From Streptococcus sp. HMSC074B11 (GTDB lineage Bacteria; Bacillota; Bacilli; Lactobacillales; Streptococcaceae), in NCBI RefSeq assembly GCF_001808705.1, contig NZ_KV794274.1, forward strand, positions 1 to 37,096: DNA of 37,096 bases, written 5' to 3'. This document shows positions 1 through 8,861 of this stretch, piece by piece. Numbering within the stretch: position 1 is the first letter of the stretch; every line of letters begins with the position of its first letter. The notes below the pieces were generated by a model. The model did not search any database and was not told where the DNA came from. It saw nothing but the letters and a program-made list of their open reading frames with translations. The position numbers were made by a program, and so were the translations under genes.

Positions 1-3000
1 TGGGTTCACACTTGGTGCCTCTGGTGCTGTAACGTCTGCTTGACTGACAGTTTGAGCTGGTTTCAACGTTGCTGTTGATCCATTTGAGTAGGTTAATGTT
101 GTGGTACCATCTTGACCTACTTCAACCTTAGTTGCTGTTGGGTTCGCTGTTTCTACAGCTTTCTTAACGGCATCTTTTTCTGGTTGTTCCAGGCTTGATG
201 GGTTTTTAACTGGTGTTACTTTAGGTGCAGTTGGTGTAATTTTGAATACTGAGTCTGCTGGAATGACATCTGTACTTCCATCCTTGTAAGTAACCTTAAC
301 ATTAGTACCATCTACAGAAACACTTTCGATCTTGTCGCTGAAAGTTGGGTTAGCATCTTTAACAGCTTTTTCAATAGCACTCGCTTCTGGAACAGTGTTT
401 GATGTAATAGGTGTTGATGGAGCTACTGCAGTATACTTGAATGTTTGTGGTTTCCAAACAAAACGAATACGGCCAGGTGCACCTGTATCACCCGCAGCTC
501 CTACGTTATCATAATTTGTATTTCCAGCTAAATCTTCGGCATAAATATAACGAGTTATTCCTGTGCCATCAGTGTAAGATCCATTTGGAATATTTGCTGT
601 TAATTTAATGATAGCTGGATTTGCTTCCGTAGCTGTTGTTTCTGAACCAAATCTATTGGCTTTTAAGTATAACGCACTTTTCGTTTTACCATTTAGATAT
701 CCAGCATCTTCTGTTCCTAAACCTGTACGATTATCTTGAGCAAATACTAGATACGCTTTAGCAATTTTACCTGAATTATCAGTAATTTTTAGTTCTATAT
801 TATTTTCTTCACCAGAATATACATAGATAATTTGGTTAGCTTTATCGTCGTATGGAATATTTACTACAGGACGAACATTCTCTTTTACAGTTACAGTTGT
901 AGCATCTGATTTGTTAGTTGCAGCATCTGTTGCTGTAACACTAATTGTATCTCCTTCATTCAACCCTGAAACTGGGATAGTGAAGCTTCCATCTGCACCT
1001 GCTGTTGCAGTTACTTTACTACCATTTGGTAATGTAGCTTCTACTGTAGAATTAGCTTCTGCTGTACCAGTAATACTAGTAGCGCCTGCCTTAACGGCGT
1101 TTACAGTTGGTGCCGTTGGTGGTGTTGTGTCTGGTTTTGCTTCTACATTAATTTCTTTCCATCCAGTTGGACTTGAGTATTTAGTTTCTTTAATATTTGA
1201 AATGACCTTAGCTTTACCTGCTTGGATTTTATCCTTCATTTCAAGAACAACTGTATCAAAGAAACCATCACTAGAGTAAGACTTAACAACTGCTTTTGAT
1301 TCGTCTTTTGAAGTCCATGCCCCAGGAATTGAATCGCGTTTAATAGCTACTTCACTTCTACCATTGTTAGCATTAGGGTAATCAAAGTAAGTAATTCCTG
1401 CATCGTGAGGCACTTTTAGTGTAACTATCGTAGTTTCCGCAACAATACTTTGTTGATCTTTTGATTCTGTTGAAGGCACTACACTTGATTCACCAAGACC
1501 AACCGCAACTTCTGTCGCTTGGCTTTCGCTAACTCCAATTTTTTGAGTAATCGTTACACTATCTTTTGGAACCAACTGATCTTGGTTAGTAATATTACTA
1601 TTAAAACCTTTTGAAAGTGTTGTTGTCCAGGTTCCATCTGTCCCTACTGTGATATTATCAGCTAGAGTAGCTCCTGCAACTTTCACTGTTACAGTTGCTC
1701 CTGGGATACCTGTTCCTGAAAATGTGTTATCTGTAGATTTAACACCTGCTACGGTCATACTACCTGTAGCTTGTAATGTCGGTGTAACTGCAGGACTAGG
1801 TACTGCAAATACATACTTCAGTAACTGTCCACCACTTCTAAGTGTTACAGTGTTAGCTCCCGAGTTATATGTTTCTGCTCTATCAGAATTAACTTCCTTA
1901 AGTGTATAGCCTTTAGTCTTTAATTTCGTAATAGCTTTTTGTACTGCTTCAACAGAGTTCAAGTGAATAACTTCATCTCTATTTCCAGGAATCGCACTAC
2001 TTGCTGCGAGCTCATGACCCGCTTCATCATAGAAGGTAACTTGTACAATTTGTGGTGCTGTAAACTCAAATTTTTCAATTTGTACACGTTGCAAGTTGGT
2101 ACCCGAACCCGTACTTCCTAAAAATGACAATGCATAAGTTGCATTTGAGTTGTTAAGAGCAGTCTTAGCAGTTGGTTCCATGATTGAAGCATTCGCAGTC
2201 TTCAAATTAGTTGACCATTTTTCAGAACCGTAAGTTACAATAAACTCTTTTGATTGACCTTTATATTCAATTTTAAAGTCTACCCATTGACCATTTGGTT
2301 TTGGATTTAGAGCTTTTGCTGCTGAGCTACTTGTCGTTACCCTACCAGCATTATTTGATGAGTAGAATGAACCGAAGGCATTACTTCTCCATGCATTTCC
2401 ACCATATCTTGGATCGGCTGATGCATTTTGGTTAGCATTTGGGTTAGAAGTGTTGTGCCATGAGTCTAGTTTGAAACCAAAGGCATTTTTGATAGTACCC
2501 ATACCAATAGACGCTCCGGATTGACCAATAGTATCTACATTACCTGTATGGAAGACGAAGCCGACTCCATCACCACCTAGACGACTACCTACAGTATGAC
2601 CTTCGTATTTATCACCAATATCTACCTTACCAGTAAAGGTAAAGTCTTCCCTAGGATCAATTTTAAAACGAAGGTAAGCACTACCAACTTGACCTGACAC
2701 GTCATCTGTTAATTTAATTGTGCCAGACGTTTCATCATAATTTGCCGTACCACCTTCTTTAAAGAAACTATCAAAGTTATCTTTCGTTACTGTAACACGA
2801 TCAAGTCTCGATTCATCAACTGCACGTGATGTTCCTTCAGAAGTCGCACGTTTGTTTCTGACTTTAGGAGTTTCTGAAGAATCTGTAGTTTCTTCAGATG
2901 CTGCTTCAGTTGTTGTTTCAACTGTTGCTTCAGTAACTTCCTTCACACTTGCCACTGCTTGAGTCAAGCGTTCAACACTTTGGTTTACTTGTTCTTGGCT

Positions 3001-3411
3001 TGCTGAACCGTTCGCAACTAATGCTTCAGCTTCTTTAATTGCAGCTACTACTTCAGCTTTAACCGAAGCTTCTTGACCTTCCAAGCTTTTAGCTTTAGCT
3101 TGTACTAAAACAGCTTCTAGTTGAGACTTGTCAACAGAAACTGCAGTTGTTGCTGAATTTGCTTCTACTGTTTCAGTCGCAACTGGGCTAGTTGCTGCTG
3201 GTGCCGTATAGGTCGGCGCCTCTGCACTAGGTTCAGCTTGAGTTGTTACAGCTGTAACTTCTGCCTTCGCTTCTGCGGTGTCAGCATGAACCGTTGGAGT
3301 CGCTAAAGTTGCTCCAACTGCAAATACAAGCGAACAACCAAACAGGAAATGTTTTCCTTTTTTGATCATCCGCCAGTTCTTCTGTTCCGCATTTTTACGG
3401 TTAAAATACAT
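1..3411 (-). CDS. Large YSIRK-like cell-wall surface adhesin with L-type lectin domain (5' part; runs off window)
   Basis: The frame is open without a stop from the ATG at 3411 to base 1 (1137 codons), so the C-terminus and any LPXTG anchor lie outside. The N-terminus has a long signal peptide of the streptococcal YSIRK/GK class (WRMIKKGKHFLFGCSLVFA). Residues about 80-195 are a helical, Ala/Glu/Val-rich stalk. Residues about 198-449 read as a bacterial legume-like (L-type) lectin: GGDGVGFVFH, then NAFGFKLDSWHN, and a closing beta strand. About 450-536 resembles a MucBP beta-grasp module (VTFYDEAGHELAASS). About 537-640 and 759-845 are Ig-like (the second with TPPTAPTVNAVKAGATSITG). The visible end carries two related Rib-like repeats with the pattern AVxxANP...VTYxDGST. 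The likely role is carbohydrate-dependent adhesion at the cell surface. The RBS AAGGAG is well placed. The domain order is seen directly; ligand specificity is unknown. Confidence 0.88.
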   Translation of the reverse strand, partial: MYFNRKNAEQKNWRMIKKGKHFLFGCSLVFAVGATLATPTVHADTAEAKAEVTAVTTQAEPSAEAPTYTAPAATSPVATETVEANSATTAVSVDKSQLEAVLVQAKAKSLEGQEASVKAEVVAAIKEAEALVANGSASQEQVNQSVERLTQAVASVKEVTEATVETTTEAASEETTDSSETPKVRNKRATSEGTSRAVDESRLDRVTVTKDNFDSFFKEGGTANYDETSGTIKLTDDVSGQVGSAYLRFKIDPREDFTFTGKVDIGDKYEGHTVGSRLGGDGVGFVFHTGNVDTIGQSGASIGMGTIKNAFGFKLDSWHNTSNPNANQNASADPRYGGNAWRSNAFGSFYSSNNAGRVTTSSSAAKALNPKPNGQWVDFKIEYKGQSKEFIVTYGSEKWSTNLKTANASIMEPTAKTALNNSNATYALSFLGSTGSGTNLQRVQIEKFEFTAPQIVQVTFYDEAGHELAASSAIPGNRDEVIHLNSVEAVQKAITKLKTKGYTLKEVNSDRAETYNSGANTVTLRSGGQLLKYVFAVPSPAVTPTLQATGSMTVAGVKSTDNTFSGTGIPGATVTVKVAGATLADNITVGTDGTWTTTLSKGFNSNITNQDQLVPKDSVTITQKIGVSESQATEVAVGLGESSVVPSTESKDQQSIVAETTIVTLKVPHDAGITYFDYPNANNGRSEVAIKRDSIPGAWTSKDESKAVVKSYSSDGFFDTVVLEMKDKIQAGKAKVISNIKETKYSSPTGWKEINVEAKPDTTPPTAPTVNAVKAGATSITGTAEANSTVEATLPNGSKVTATAGADGSFTIPVSGLNEGDTISVTATDAATNKSDATTVTVKENVRPVVNIPYDDKANQIIYVYSGEENNIELKITDNSGKIAKAYLVFAQDNRTGLGTEDAGYLNGKTKSALYLKANRFGSETTATEANPAIIKLTANIPNGSYTDGTGITRYIYAEDLAGNTNYDNVGAAGDTGAPGRIRFVWKPQTFKYTAVAPSTPITSNTVPEASAIEKAVKDANPTFSDKIESVSVDGTNVKVTYKDGSTDVIPADSVFKITPTAPKVTPVKNPSSLEQPEKDAVKKAVETANPTATKVEVGQDGTTTLTYSNGSTATLKPAQTVSQADVTAPEAPSVNP

Positions 3412-3461
3412 CACGTATCTCCTTTTTTATTTTTGTAATATTGTATTTCACATATAGAATT

Positions 3462-3490
3462 ATTATAACTTATTCGCTTTCAATATTCAA
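3462..3490 (-). promoter_or_regulatory. Sigma-A promoter of the surface adhesin
   Basis: On the minus strand, -35 TTGAAT (3485-3490) and -10 TATAAT (3462-3467) are separated by 17 bases, giving a leader of about 45 bases before the adhesin ATG. Confidence 0.7.
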
Positions 3491-3783
3491 ATTATTTGTT
3501 TTATTTTTTAAAAAAGGTCTATTTTATATAAATACATATGCTTGGTATCCTTTTCAACCTATAAATACAAGTATTTTTGATGTGAAAATAAGATTGATTA
3601 GTCCTGAAAAACATTGAAAATAGTGATTTTTTGTCAATTTTATTTTATACGTTTTTTAAAAACTTATTTTTGTTTTATTTGTGATTATTTACAAATTTTT
3701 TACAAAAAGGATTTATATCAGATCTAAAAACATTTTAGTTTCTATTTTCTAAAATAAGAGAGTATTCACTCCATAAAAAAGGC
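3491..3783. other. AT-rich intergenic spacer without a gene
   Basis: Nearly 300 bases of very AT-rich sequence between the adhesin promoter and the hairpin repeat. I see no convincing reading frame or RNA gene. A small inverted repeat (ATTTTAG...CTAAAAT, about 3732-3754) is the only structure noted. Confidence 0.5.
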
Positions 3784-3951
3784 GGTGGGACAGAAATCGA
3801 TAGACCAAAGTCTCGATTTCGTAGTCCCAGCCCCGCGAGGATGATTAGGAGCTTTTTGGAGTCTAAAAGACGAACAAAAAGTTCAATCAGCTACCGCGTC
3901 AAAGTTTGATTCCTAATAAAAAATGAGGTCGGGATCTTTTGTCCCAACCTC
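3784..3951 (+). repeat. Hairpin-rich intergenic repeat, copy 1
   Basis: It begins with an imperfect hairpin (GGGAC / GTCCC with AAATCGA / TCGATTT inside), passes through a unique core (GACGAACAAAAAGTTCAATC, then CAGCTACCGCG), and ends in a strong hairpin at 3925-3951. A related copy lies in opposite orientation at about 26752-26876, sharing the start motif, the GACGAACAAAAA core and the closing GGTCGGGAT hairpin. It is not BOX or RUP as I know them, and no coding frame is visible. It is probably a dispersed mobile-type repeat; family assignment is open. Confidence 0.6.
3918..3951 (-). terminator. Rho-independent terminator of ileS
   Basis: On the minus strand GAGGTTGGGA pairs with TCCCGACCTC (10-bp stem with one wobble or mismatch), followed by a T-rich run at 3924-3918. 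It lies about 13 bases after the ileS stop and forms the distal hairpin of the repeat. Confidence 0.8.
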
Positions 3952-3963
3952 CAGTATATAAAT

Positions 3964-6756
3964 TTATTTTACTTCAAATCCTTCTGCAACTGCGTTCGCA
4001 AAGTTTTCTTCAACGATACTTGCGCAGTGGTCGCAGATGGTTGCGTTATAGCTACGTTCTGCTGTACTTGGATCGATACGACGGCAACGATCACATACTT
4101 CACCTGCAGCGCGTTCAACTGTAAAGGCCACATCTTCAAAGGCTACTGCACCTTCTGGAGCTGGTCCTTCTGCGATAGTCAATTCTGAGACAATCAAGAG
4201 TTGAGCAACATTGCTATCAACAGCTCCAAGTAGAGTTTTCACGACTTCATTTGGATAAACTGTCAAATGAGCTTCAAGGGATTTACCGATTACTTTAGCA
4301 TTACGAGCTTCTTCCAAGGCTTTTTGAGCTTGTCCACGGAAGTCCATGAAGGCTACCCATGTGTCCAAGATTTCCTCTTGGTTAGCAAAGGTTTCCGCTT
4401 CTGGCAATTCTGACAATTGAACAAAGTCTTCAGCTTCAAACTCAAGATATGACCAGATTTCTTCCGCAGTGTGAGGAAGGATTGGTGTCAAGAGTTTGGT
4501 GATTTTTACAAGGATATCGTAGAAGACAGTTTGCATTTGACGGCGTTCCAGTGATTTGGCACCCTCGATGTAGACAACATCTTTGGCAAAATCAAGGTAG
4601 AAGGCAGACAAATCAACGTTGATAAAGTTAACAAGCGCCTTGTAGATGGTCAAGAATTCAAAGTTGGCATAAGCATCACGAATGGTCTTAACAAGCTGGT
4701 TAAAGCGGATGGTCATGTACTTATCAACTGAACGAAGTTCTTCGTAAGCTACTGCATCCTCAGCTGGGTTAAAGTCAGATGTGTTAGCAATCAAGAAACG
4801 AAGAGTGTTACGGATCTTACGGTAAGTTTCAGAGACTTGGCTCAAGATATCCATAGAAATACGCACGTCGTTGCTTGAGTCAACACTTGTTACCCAGAGA
4901 CGCAAGATTTCCGCACCGAATTGTTTTTCAACATCGCTTGGAGCAATGGTATTTCCAAGAGATTTAGACATCTTCTCACCTTTACCATCTAATGTGAAAC
5001 CTTGAGACAAGATTTGCTTGTAAGGTGCTACGCCATGGTTGGCAACAGATGTGATGAGTGATGAGTTAAACCAACCACGGTATTGGTCAGAACCTTCAAG
5101 GTAAAGGTCAGCTGGATAAGTCAGATTTGGACGATTCACCAAAACACCATTCCATGATGAACCTGAGTCAAACCAAACGTCCATGATGTCTGTTTCTTTC
5201 TTGAACTCACCATTTGGTGAACCTGGATGTGTAAATCCTTCTGGCAAGAGGTCTTTAGCATCACGTTCCCACCAGATGATGGAACCATGCTCTTCAAAGA
5301 GTTGAGCTACATGCTCAATCGTTTCAGCTGTCATGATTGGTGTGCCGTCTTCAGCATAGAAGATCGGAAGTGGAACACCCCAAGCACGTTGACGAGAGAT
5401 AACCCAGTCACCACGGTCACGAATCATGTTGTAAAGACGGACTTTACCCCATTCTGAATGGAATTTCACTTTTTCAATTTCATCCAAGATTTCTTGGCGG
5501 AATTTAGATACAGAAGCAAACCACTGTGGCACGGCACGCCAGATGATTGGTTTTTTCGTACGCCAGTCAAATGGGTATGAGTGAGAGATTTCTTCTTGAG
5601 CAAGAAGGAGGTTACCAAGTTTTTCAATAACAGTTGGAACTACCTTGTCATAGAATTGACCTTCGAACTCAGGACCAGCATTCTTCATCATGATACCACG
5701 TTCGTCAACAGTCACTGCGACTTCAAGACCATTAGCAATACCAACATTGTAGTCGTCCTCACCAAAACCAGGGGCTGTATGGACAATACCAGTACCAGAG
5801 TCAGTTGTAACGTGGTCACCAAGGATAACGAGTTCATCTACTGCAGTATCCCAAGGGTGTTCTGTCACGATGTGGTTCAATTCTTGACCACGATAAGTCG
5901 CCAAAACTTGAACATCAGTCCAGCCAAATTTCTCAGACAAGCTGTTCAACAATTCAGCAGCAACCACAAACTTACGAGTTTCACCAGCAGGTTGAACTAA
6001 AACGTAATCAATATCCGCACCAACAGTCAAACCACGAGAAGCAGTGATGGTAAATGGAGTAGTTGTCCAGACAACGATATAAGTATCTGTATCTAGAACA
6101 CCTTTGCCATCTCTAACCTTATTGGCATAGTACAGTGATGTTGAAACCAAGTCATGATATTCAATCTCCGCTTCAGCAAGAGCTGACTCAGATGACCAAG
6201 ACCAGTAAACTGGCTTAGCACCACGGTAGATATAGCCCTTGTTAGCCATCTCGCCGAAGACACGAATTTGCGCTGCTTCATAGTCAGGGGTCAAAGTTAC
6301 ATATGGATTTTCCCAGTCACCAGAGACACCTAAACGTTTGAAGTCTTCGCGTTGTTTATCTACTTGAGAAAGAGCGTATTCACGGCAAAGTTTCAAGTAT
6401 TCAACCAAATCCATCTCTTTACGTTTGACACCTTGTTTTGCCAAAACTTGCTCGATTGGTAGTCCGTGTGTATCCCAACCTGGGATGTATGGTGCGTAGA
6501 ATCCTGACATAGACTTAGAACGAACAATGATATCTTTTGAAATCTTGTTCATAGCATGACCAACGTGGATATTTCCGTTAGCGTACGGAGGGCCATCATG
6601 AAGAGTGAAATGAGGTTTTCCTTCATTTAATTCTTGACGGCGTTGGTACAATTTTGCTTCTTCCCATTCTTTTTGCCAAACTGGCTCTTTAGTTGGAAGG
6701 CCTGCACGCATTGGGAAGTCAGTTTTCCCAAGATTTAAAGTTTCTTTGAGTTTCAT
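3964..6756 (-). CDS. ileS: Isoleucyl-tRNA synthetase
   Basis: Class I aminoacyl-tRNA synthetase that charges tRNA-Ile in the cytoplasm. The 930 residues match the usual bacterial length. The HIGH-type motif is HVGH at residues 64-67, and the KMSKS loop ([10 protein letters not shown]) lies near residue 595. A C-terminal zinc site is formed by Cys888, Cys891, Cys908 and Cys911 (CDRC...CDHC), a feature of the full-length bacterial enzyme. The ATG at 6756 is preceded by AAGGAG. The gene is monocistronic, behind a T-box leader and followed by a terminator, so expression should follow tRNA-Ile charging. Confidence 0.97.
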   Translation of the reverse strand: MKLKETLNLGKTDFPMRAGLPTKEPVWQKEWEEAKLYQRRQELNEGKPHFTLHDGPPYANGNIHVGHAMNKISKDIIVRSKSMSGFYAPYIPGWDTHGLPIEQVLAKQGVKRKEMDLVEYLKLCREYALSQVDKQREDFKRLGVSGDWENPYVTLTPDYEAAQIRVFGEMANKGYIYRGAKPVYWSWSSESALAEAEIEYHDLVSTSLYYANKVRDGKGVLDTDTYIVVWTTTPFTITASRGLTVGADIDYVLVQPAGETRKFVVAAELLNSLSEKFGWTDVQVLATYRGQELNHIVTEHPWDTAVDELVILGDHVTTDSGTGIVHTAPGFGEDDYNVGIANGLEVAVTVDERGIMMKNAGPEFEGQFYDKVVPTVIEKLGNLLLAQEEISHSYPFDWRTKKPIIWRAVPQWFASVSKFRQEILDEIEKVKFHSEWGKVRLYNMIRDRGDWVISRQRAWGVPLPIFYAEDGTPIMTAETIEHVAQLFEEHGSIIWWERDAKDLLPEGFTHPGSPNGEFKKETDIMDVWFDSGSSWNGVLVNRPNLTYPADLYLEGSDQYRGWFNSSLITSVANHGVAPYKQILSQGFTLDGKGEKMSKSLGNTIAPSDVEKQFGAEILRLWVTSVDSSNDVRISMDILSQVSETYRKIRNTLRFLIANTSDFNPAEDAVAYEELRSVDKYMTIRFNQLVKTIRDAYANFEFLTIYKALVNFINVDLSAFYLDFAKDVVYIEGAKSLERRQMQTVFYDILVKITKLLTPILPHTAEEIWSYLEFEAEDFVQLSELPEAETFANQEEILDTWVAFMDFRGQAQKALEEARNAKVIGKSLEAHLTVYPNEVVKTLLGAVDSNVAQLLIVSELTIAEGPAPEGAVAFEDVAFTVERAAGEVCDRCRRIDPSTAERSYNATICDHCASIVEENFANAVAEGFEVK

Positions 6757-6767
6757 GATATCTCCTT

Positions 6768-7003
6768 TTTTATATAGACAAAATAAAAACCACGACTCGC
6801 TAAAAAGGACGAAAATCGTGGTACCACCTTTGTTCGGAAAAAGAACTAGTCTTTCTCCCTCTTTTCCCGTAACGTGGGGAACGTCAAATCCTACTAACTT
6901 CAGACTTGATAACTTGAGAGGATAATCTAATCAACAGGGATTGTAGGACTTCCACCATCGCCTACTCGCTGTAAATATGTTTGGTTAGATCTTGTTCTCA
7001 GAT
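6768..7003 (-). promoter_or_regulatory. T-box leader (tRNA-Ile-responsive attenuator) of ileS
   Basis: The minus-strand transcript contains the conserved T-box antiterminator motif AAGGTGGTACCACG (6815-6830 region). Upstream is a stem I region with an apical GAGTAGG/CCTAC pairing (about 6940-6975). The competing terminator overlaps the T-box. Position directly in front of ileS implies tRNA-Ile as ligand. I could not assign the specifier codon with certainty: ATT and ATC triplets both occur on the 3' side of stem I (about 6920-6934). Confidence 0.92.
6781..6821 (-). terminator. T-box attenuator terminator
   Basis: CCACGA...TCGTGG stem on the minus strand, followed by TTTTTATTT. It shares the CCACG bases with the antiterminator, as expected of a T-box switch. 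Confidence 0.85.
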
Positions 7004-7010
7004 TTTCTTT

Positions 7011-7038
7011 CTTATAAAAGATCAATAGATTCTGTCAA
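7011..7038 (-). promoter_or_regulatory. Promoter of the ileS T-box transcript, overlapping the divIVA stop
   Basis: TTGACA at 7033-7038 and TATAAG at 7011-7016 (minus strand), spacing 16. The -10 overlaps the divIVA termination codon, so the promoter lies in the last codons of divIVA. Confidence 0.65.
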
Positions 7039-7797
7039 GGGTGCTGATTGAGAATCTTGGTTTGAAGAAACGACTCCTTCTACTACTGAGCTAGCAGTAT
7101 CTGGAACTGTTTCTTTTTGTGATTCAACCAATTCTCGATTAGCTGCTTCAATGCGAGCTTGGAGCTCTGCTACTTCCTCTGGTGAAAACTGACGAGTCAT
7201 GTCAATTGGTTCTTCATCATGATATCCAGTTACATCTTCACCCAAAACTTCTCCGACAACTTCTTTAAAAGCTTCGTCACTTGTTTGAAGGTAAGTTGCT
7301 GTCGGACGCAAAATTTCTTCCCAGTCAGAAGAGTCTACAATGGCCAATTGACTCTCAATCGTAGATTTCAAACGTTGATGGAAGACACGGCTCTTATTCT
7401 TTAATTCTTCCGTCTCTACTGCAACCTTCTTAGCATTATCCGTAGCTTGACGCAAGATTTCATTAGCCTTATATTTAGCTTCATCAAGCAGACGCTGGGC
7501 ATCTTGTTCAGCCTGTTTAAGGATATTTTGAGAGCGTTCATTTGCAGCTTGTTTGACACGTTCTGCAGTATCTTGAGCAATCAATACAGACTGGCTCAAT
7601 GACTCCTTAATCTCATCGAAATAAGACAAACGTTCCTCTAAATTTTTAATGTGTTGCTCTTTTTCATGGTTACTACGAACAAGCGTTTCATAATCACGAA
7701 CAACAATATCTAGAAATTCATCAACTTCTTCAGGATTAAAACCTCTAAACTTGGTACTAAAGGTTTTATCCTTGATTTCTAACGATGTAATTGGCAT
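7012..7797 (-). CDS. divIVA: Cell-division protein DivIVA
   Basis: Peripheral membrane coiled-coil protein that binds curved membrane at septa and poles and organises peptidoglycan synthesis and chromosome positioning. The N-terminus carries the conserved membrane-binding segment (MPITSLEIKDKTF...FRGFNPEEVDEFLD), then long coiled coil to about residue 165 (LLDEAKYKANEILRQATDN), then an acidic tail ending in SIDLL. I chose the ATG at 7797, giving 261 aa, because GTGAGG sits just upstream and homologues begin MPITSLEIKD; an in-frame GTG at 7809 is less likely. It is the last gene of the division cluster. An N-terminal paralogue lies immediately upstream. Confidence 0.95.
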   Translation of the reverse strand: MPITSLEIKDKTFSTKFRGFNPEEVDEFLDIVVRDYETLVRSNHEKEQHIKNLEERLSYFDEIKESLSQSVLIAQDTAERVKQAANERSQNILKQAEQDAQRLLDEAKYKANEILRQATDNAKKVAVETEELKNKSRVFHQRLKSTIESQLAIVDSSDWEEILRPTATYLQTSDEAFKEVVGEVLGEDVTGYHDEEPIDMTRQFSPEEVAELQARIEAANRELVESQKETVPDTASSVVEGVVSSNQDSQSAPLTESIDLL

Positions 7798-7813
7798 ATT
7801 TTTCCTCACTTAC

Positions 7814-8068
7814 TTAATAAAAAATAGAATCATTCAATGGTTCTGGTTCTTGCTCGTTTGTCACTGTTATTTTAGGAAAATCATCAGTAAAAGACGAAAG
7901 ACGTTCTTCTAATCTTTTGATATAGACTTCAGTTTCATCCTTGTAACGGACTAGTTCCTCATAGTCAAAATAAATCTTATCCAAAAATTCGTCAACTTCT
8001 TGCTTATTATAGCCTCTGAATTTAATGGAGAAAGCTTTATCAATAATTTCTTGTGGTGTAATCGACAT
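7814..8068 (-). CDS. Mini-DivIVA: N-terminal DivIVA-domain protein in tandem with divIVA
   Basis: 84 residues starting MSITPQEIIDKAFSIKF, clearly related to the first ~65 residues of the downstream DivIVA (shared FRGYNKQEVDEFLD pattern and RLEERLS). It then ends in a short unrelated acidic tail (EQEPEPLNDSIFY) with no long coiled coil. It is not GpsB: the GpsB C-terminal region is absent. The start is the ATG at 8068; a GTG at 8080 is in frame. The junction preceding it (AAGTAAGTGAG) also precedes full-length divIVA, suggesting tandem duplication. It could modulate DivIVA oligomerisation or be a decaying duplicate; the frame is intact. Function is inferred only. Confidence 0.8.
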   Translation of the reverse strand: MSITPQEIIDKAFSIKFRGYNKQEVDEFLDKIYFDYEELVRYKDETEVYIKRLEERLSSFTDDFPKITVTNEQEPEPLNDSIFY

Positions 8069-8186
8069 TTTTCTTCTCACTTACTTAGTAGTAATTGGAC
8101 TGTTATTTTTTTCTTATCTTTTTTGGTTTGACCATTTTCTTTGAGTAAGATAATCCGTCCAAAACGTCTGACACTTACTAAATCAC

Positions 8187-8861
8187 CTAATTTAACTTGG
8201 TAGTCAGATTTTTAACCAGATGGTAATTTACCTGAACATATTTTCTTTCTAATAAATCAGCTATCTGCGAGCGAGACAATTTCAGAACATTTGACAAGAA
8301 AGCATCCAAGCGCATACTCGGAACTAAAACTTCCTTTTCCTGATAATCACTCACGGCTTCTACCAATTCTTCAAAAGATACGACTTCTAGTTTGACAGGT
8401 AATCTAGCAATCTTTTGAATCCCATCTTGAAAGAGAGAAGTGAATTTTTGGTCCACAATGATTTGGGCCCTATTATCCGTAACTAAAATATCACCAAACA
8501 ATTTGCGATCAATTCCCAAACGATTCAGAACAGTTCCTAAAATCTTGGCATGTGTCAATTGGTCGAACTTACTAGAATAAACAATCTCAAGCAATTCCAT
8601 TTCAAAGTCCATCAAAGTCGGTATGAAATAATCTGGTGCAAGAAGCACACGACTATACTCACTAGGTAAGAAATCGTTGCTTGAAAAAACTTGAATTCCT
8701 TGATGATTCCCCAATGTCTTTAAAATAAAGACCTGATGGGGGTTGATAAAGGGAGTAAGGATGGGAGCGTAGTGCTCTTCTACCTGCCTAAGCCACTCCA
8801 ATCCCTTATCAATGAAAGGAATATCCTCGACTGAGAAATGCTGATAAATATCTTTTCTCAT
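8187..8861 (-). CDS. ylmH: YlmH, S4-domain RNA-binding protein, C-terminus frameshifted
   Basis: YlmH family, a ribosome-associated S4-domain protein encoded in the dcw cluster. As read, the frame stops at 8187 after 224 residues, ending KNLTTKLN. The expected continuation (KSDYQVKLGDLVSVRRFGR, and on to a TGA at 8077-8079) lies in the -1 frame. Restoring one A in the A5 run near 8210 gives 261 aa, the normal length. About 37 residues, including the end of the S4 fold, are therefore lost. The S4 helices themselves (MRLDAFLSNVLKLSRSQIAD) are present. The start ATG overlaps the end of ylmG by 4 bases. It could be a true mutation or a homopolymer error in the assembly. Confidence 0.9.
   Translation of the reverse strand: MRKDIYQHFSVEDIPFIDKGLEWLRQVEEHYAPILTPFINPHQVFILKTLGNHQGIQVFSSNDFLPSEYSRVLLAPDYFIPTLMDFEMELLEIVYSSKFDQLTHAKILGTVLNRLGIDRKLFGDILVTDNRAQIIVDQKFTSLFQDGIQKIARLPVKLEVVSFEELVEAVSDYQEKEVLVPSMRLDAFLSNVLKLSRSQIADLLERKYVQVNYHLVKNLTTKLN

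Noticed and set aside
911-1909. Several + strand frames inside the adhesin region
   Set aside because: They arise from the biased Val/Thr/Ala codons of the minus-strand adhesin, which is open throughout.
3784-3951. CRISPR array or known BOX/RUP element
   Set aside because: There are no regularly spaced direct repeats, and the sequence lacks BOX and RUP consensus segments.
5581-6000. Open frame of 139 codons on + inside ileS
   Set aside because: It lies antisense to the well-conserved IleS coding sequence, lacks an RBS and has no recognisable motif; it is a shadow frame.
7814-8068. GpsB as the identity of the mini-DivIVA
   Set aside because: GpsB begins differently and carries a conserved C-terminal trimerisation region that is missing here; the sequence is closer to the neighbouring DivIVA.
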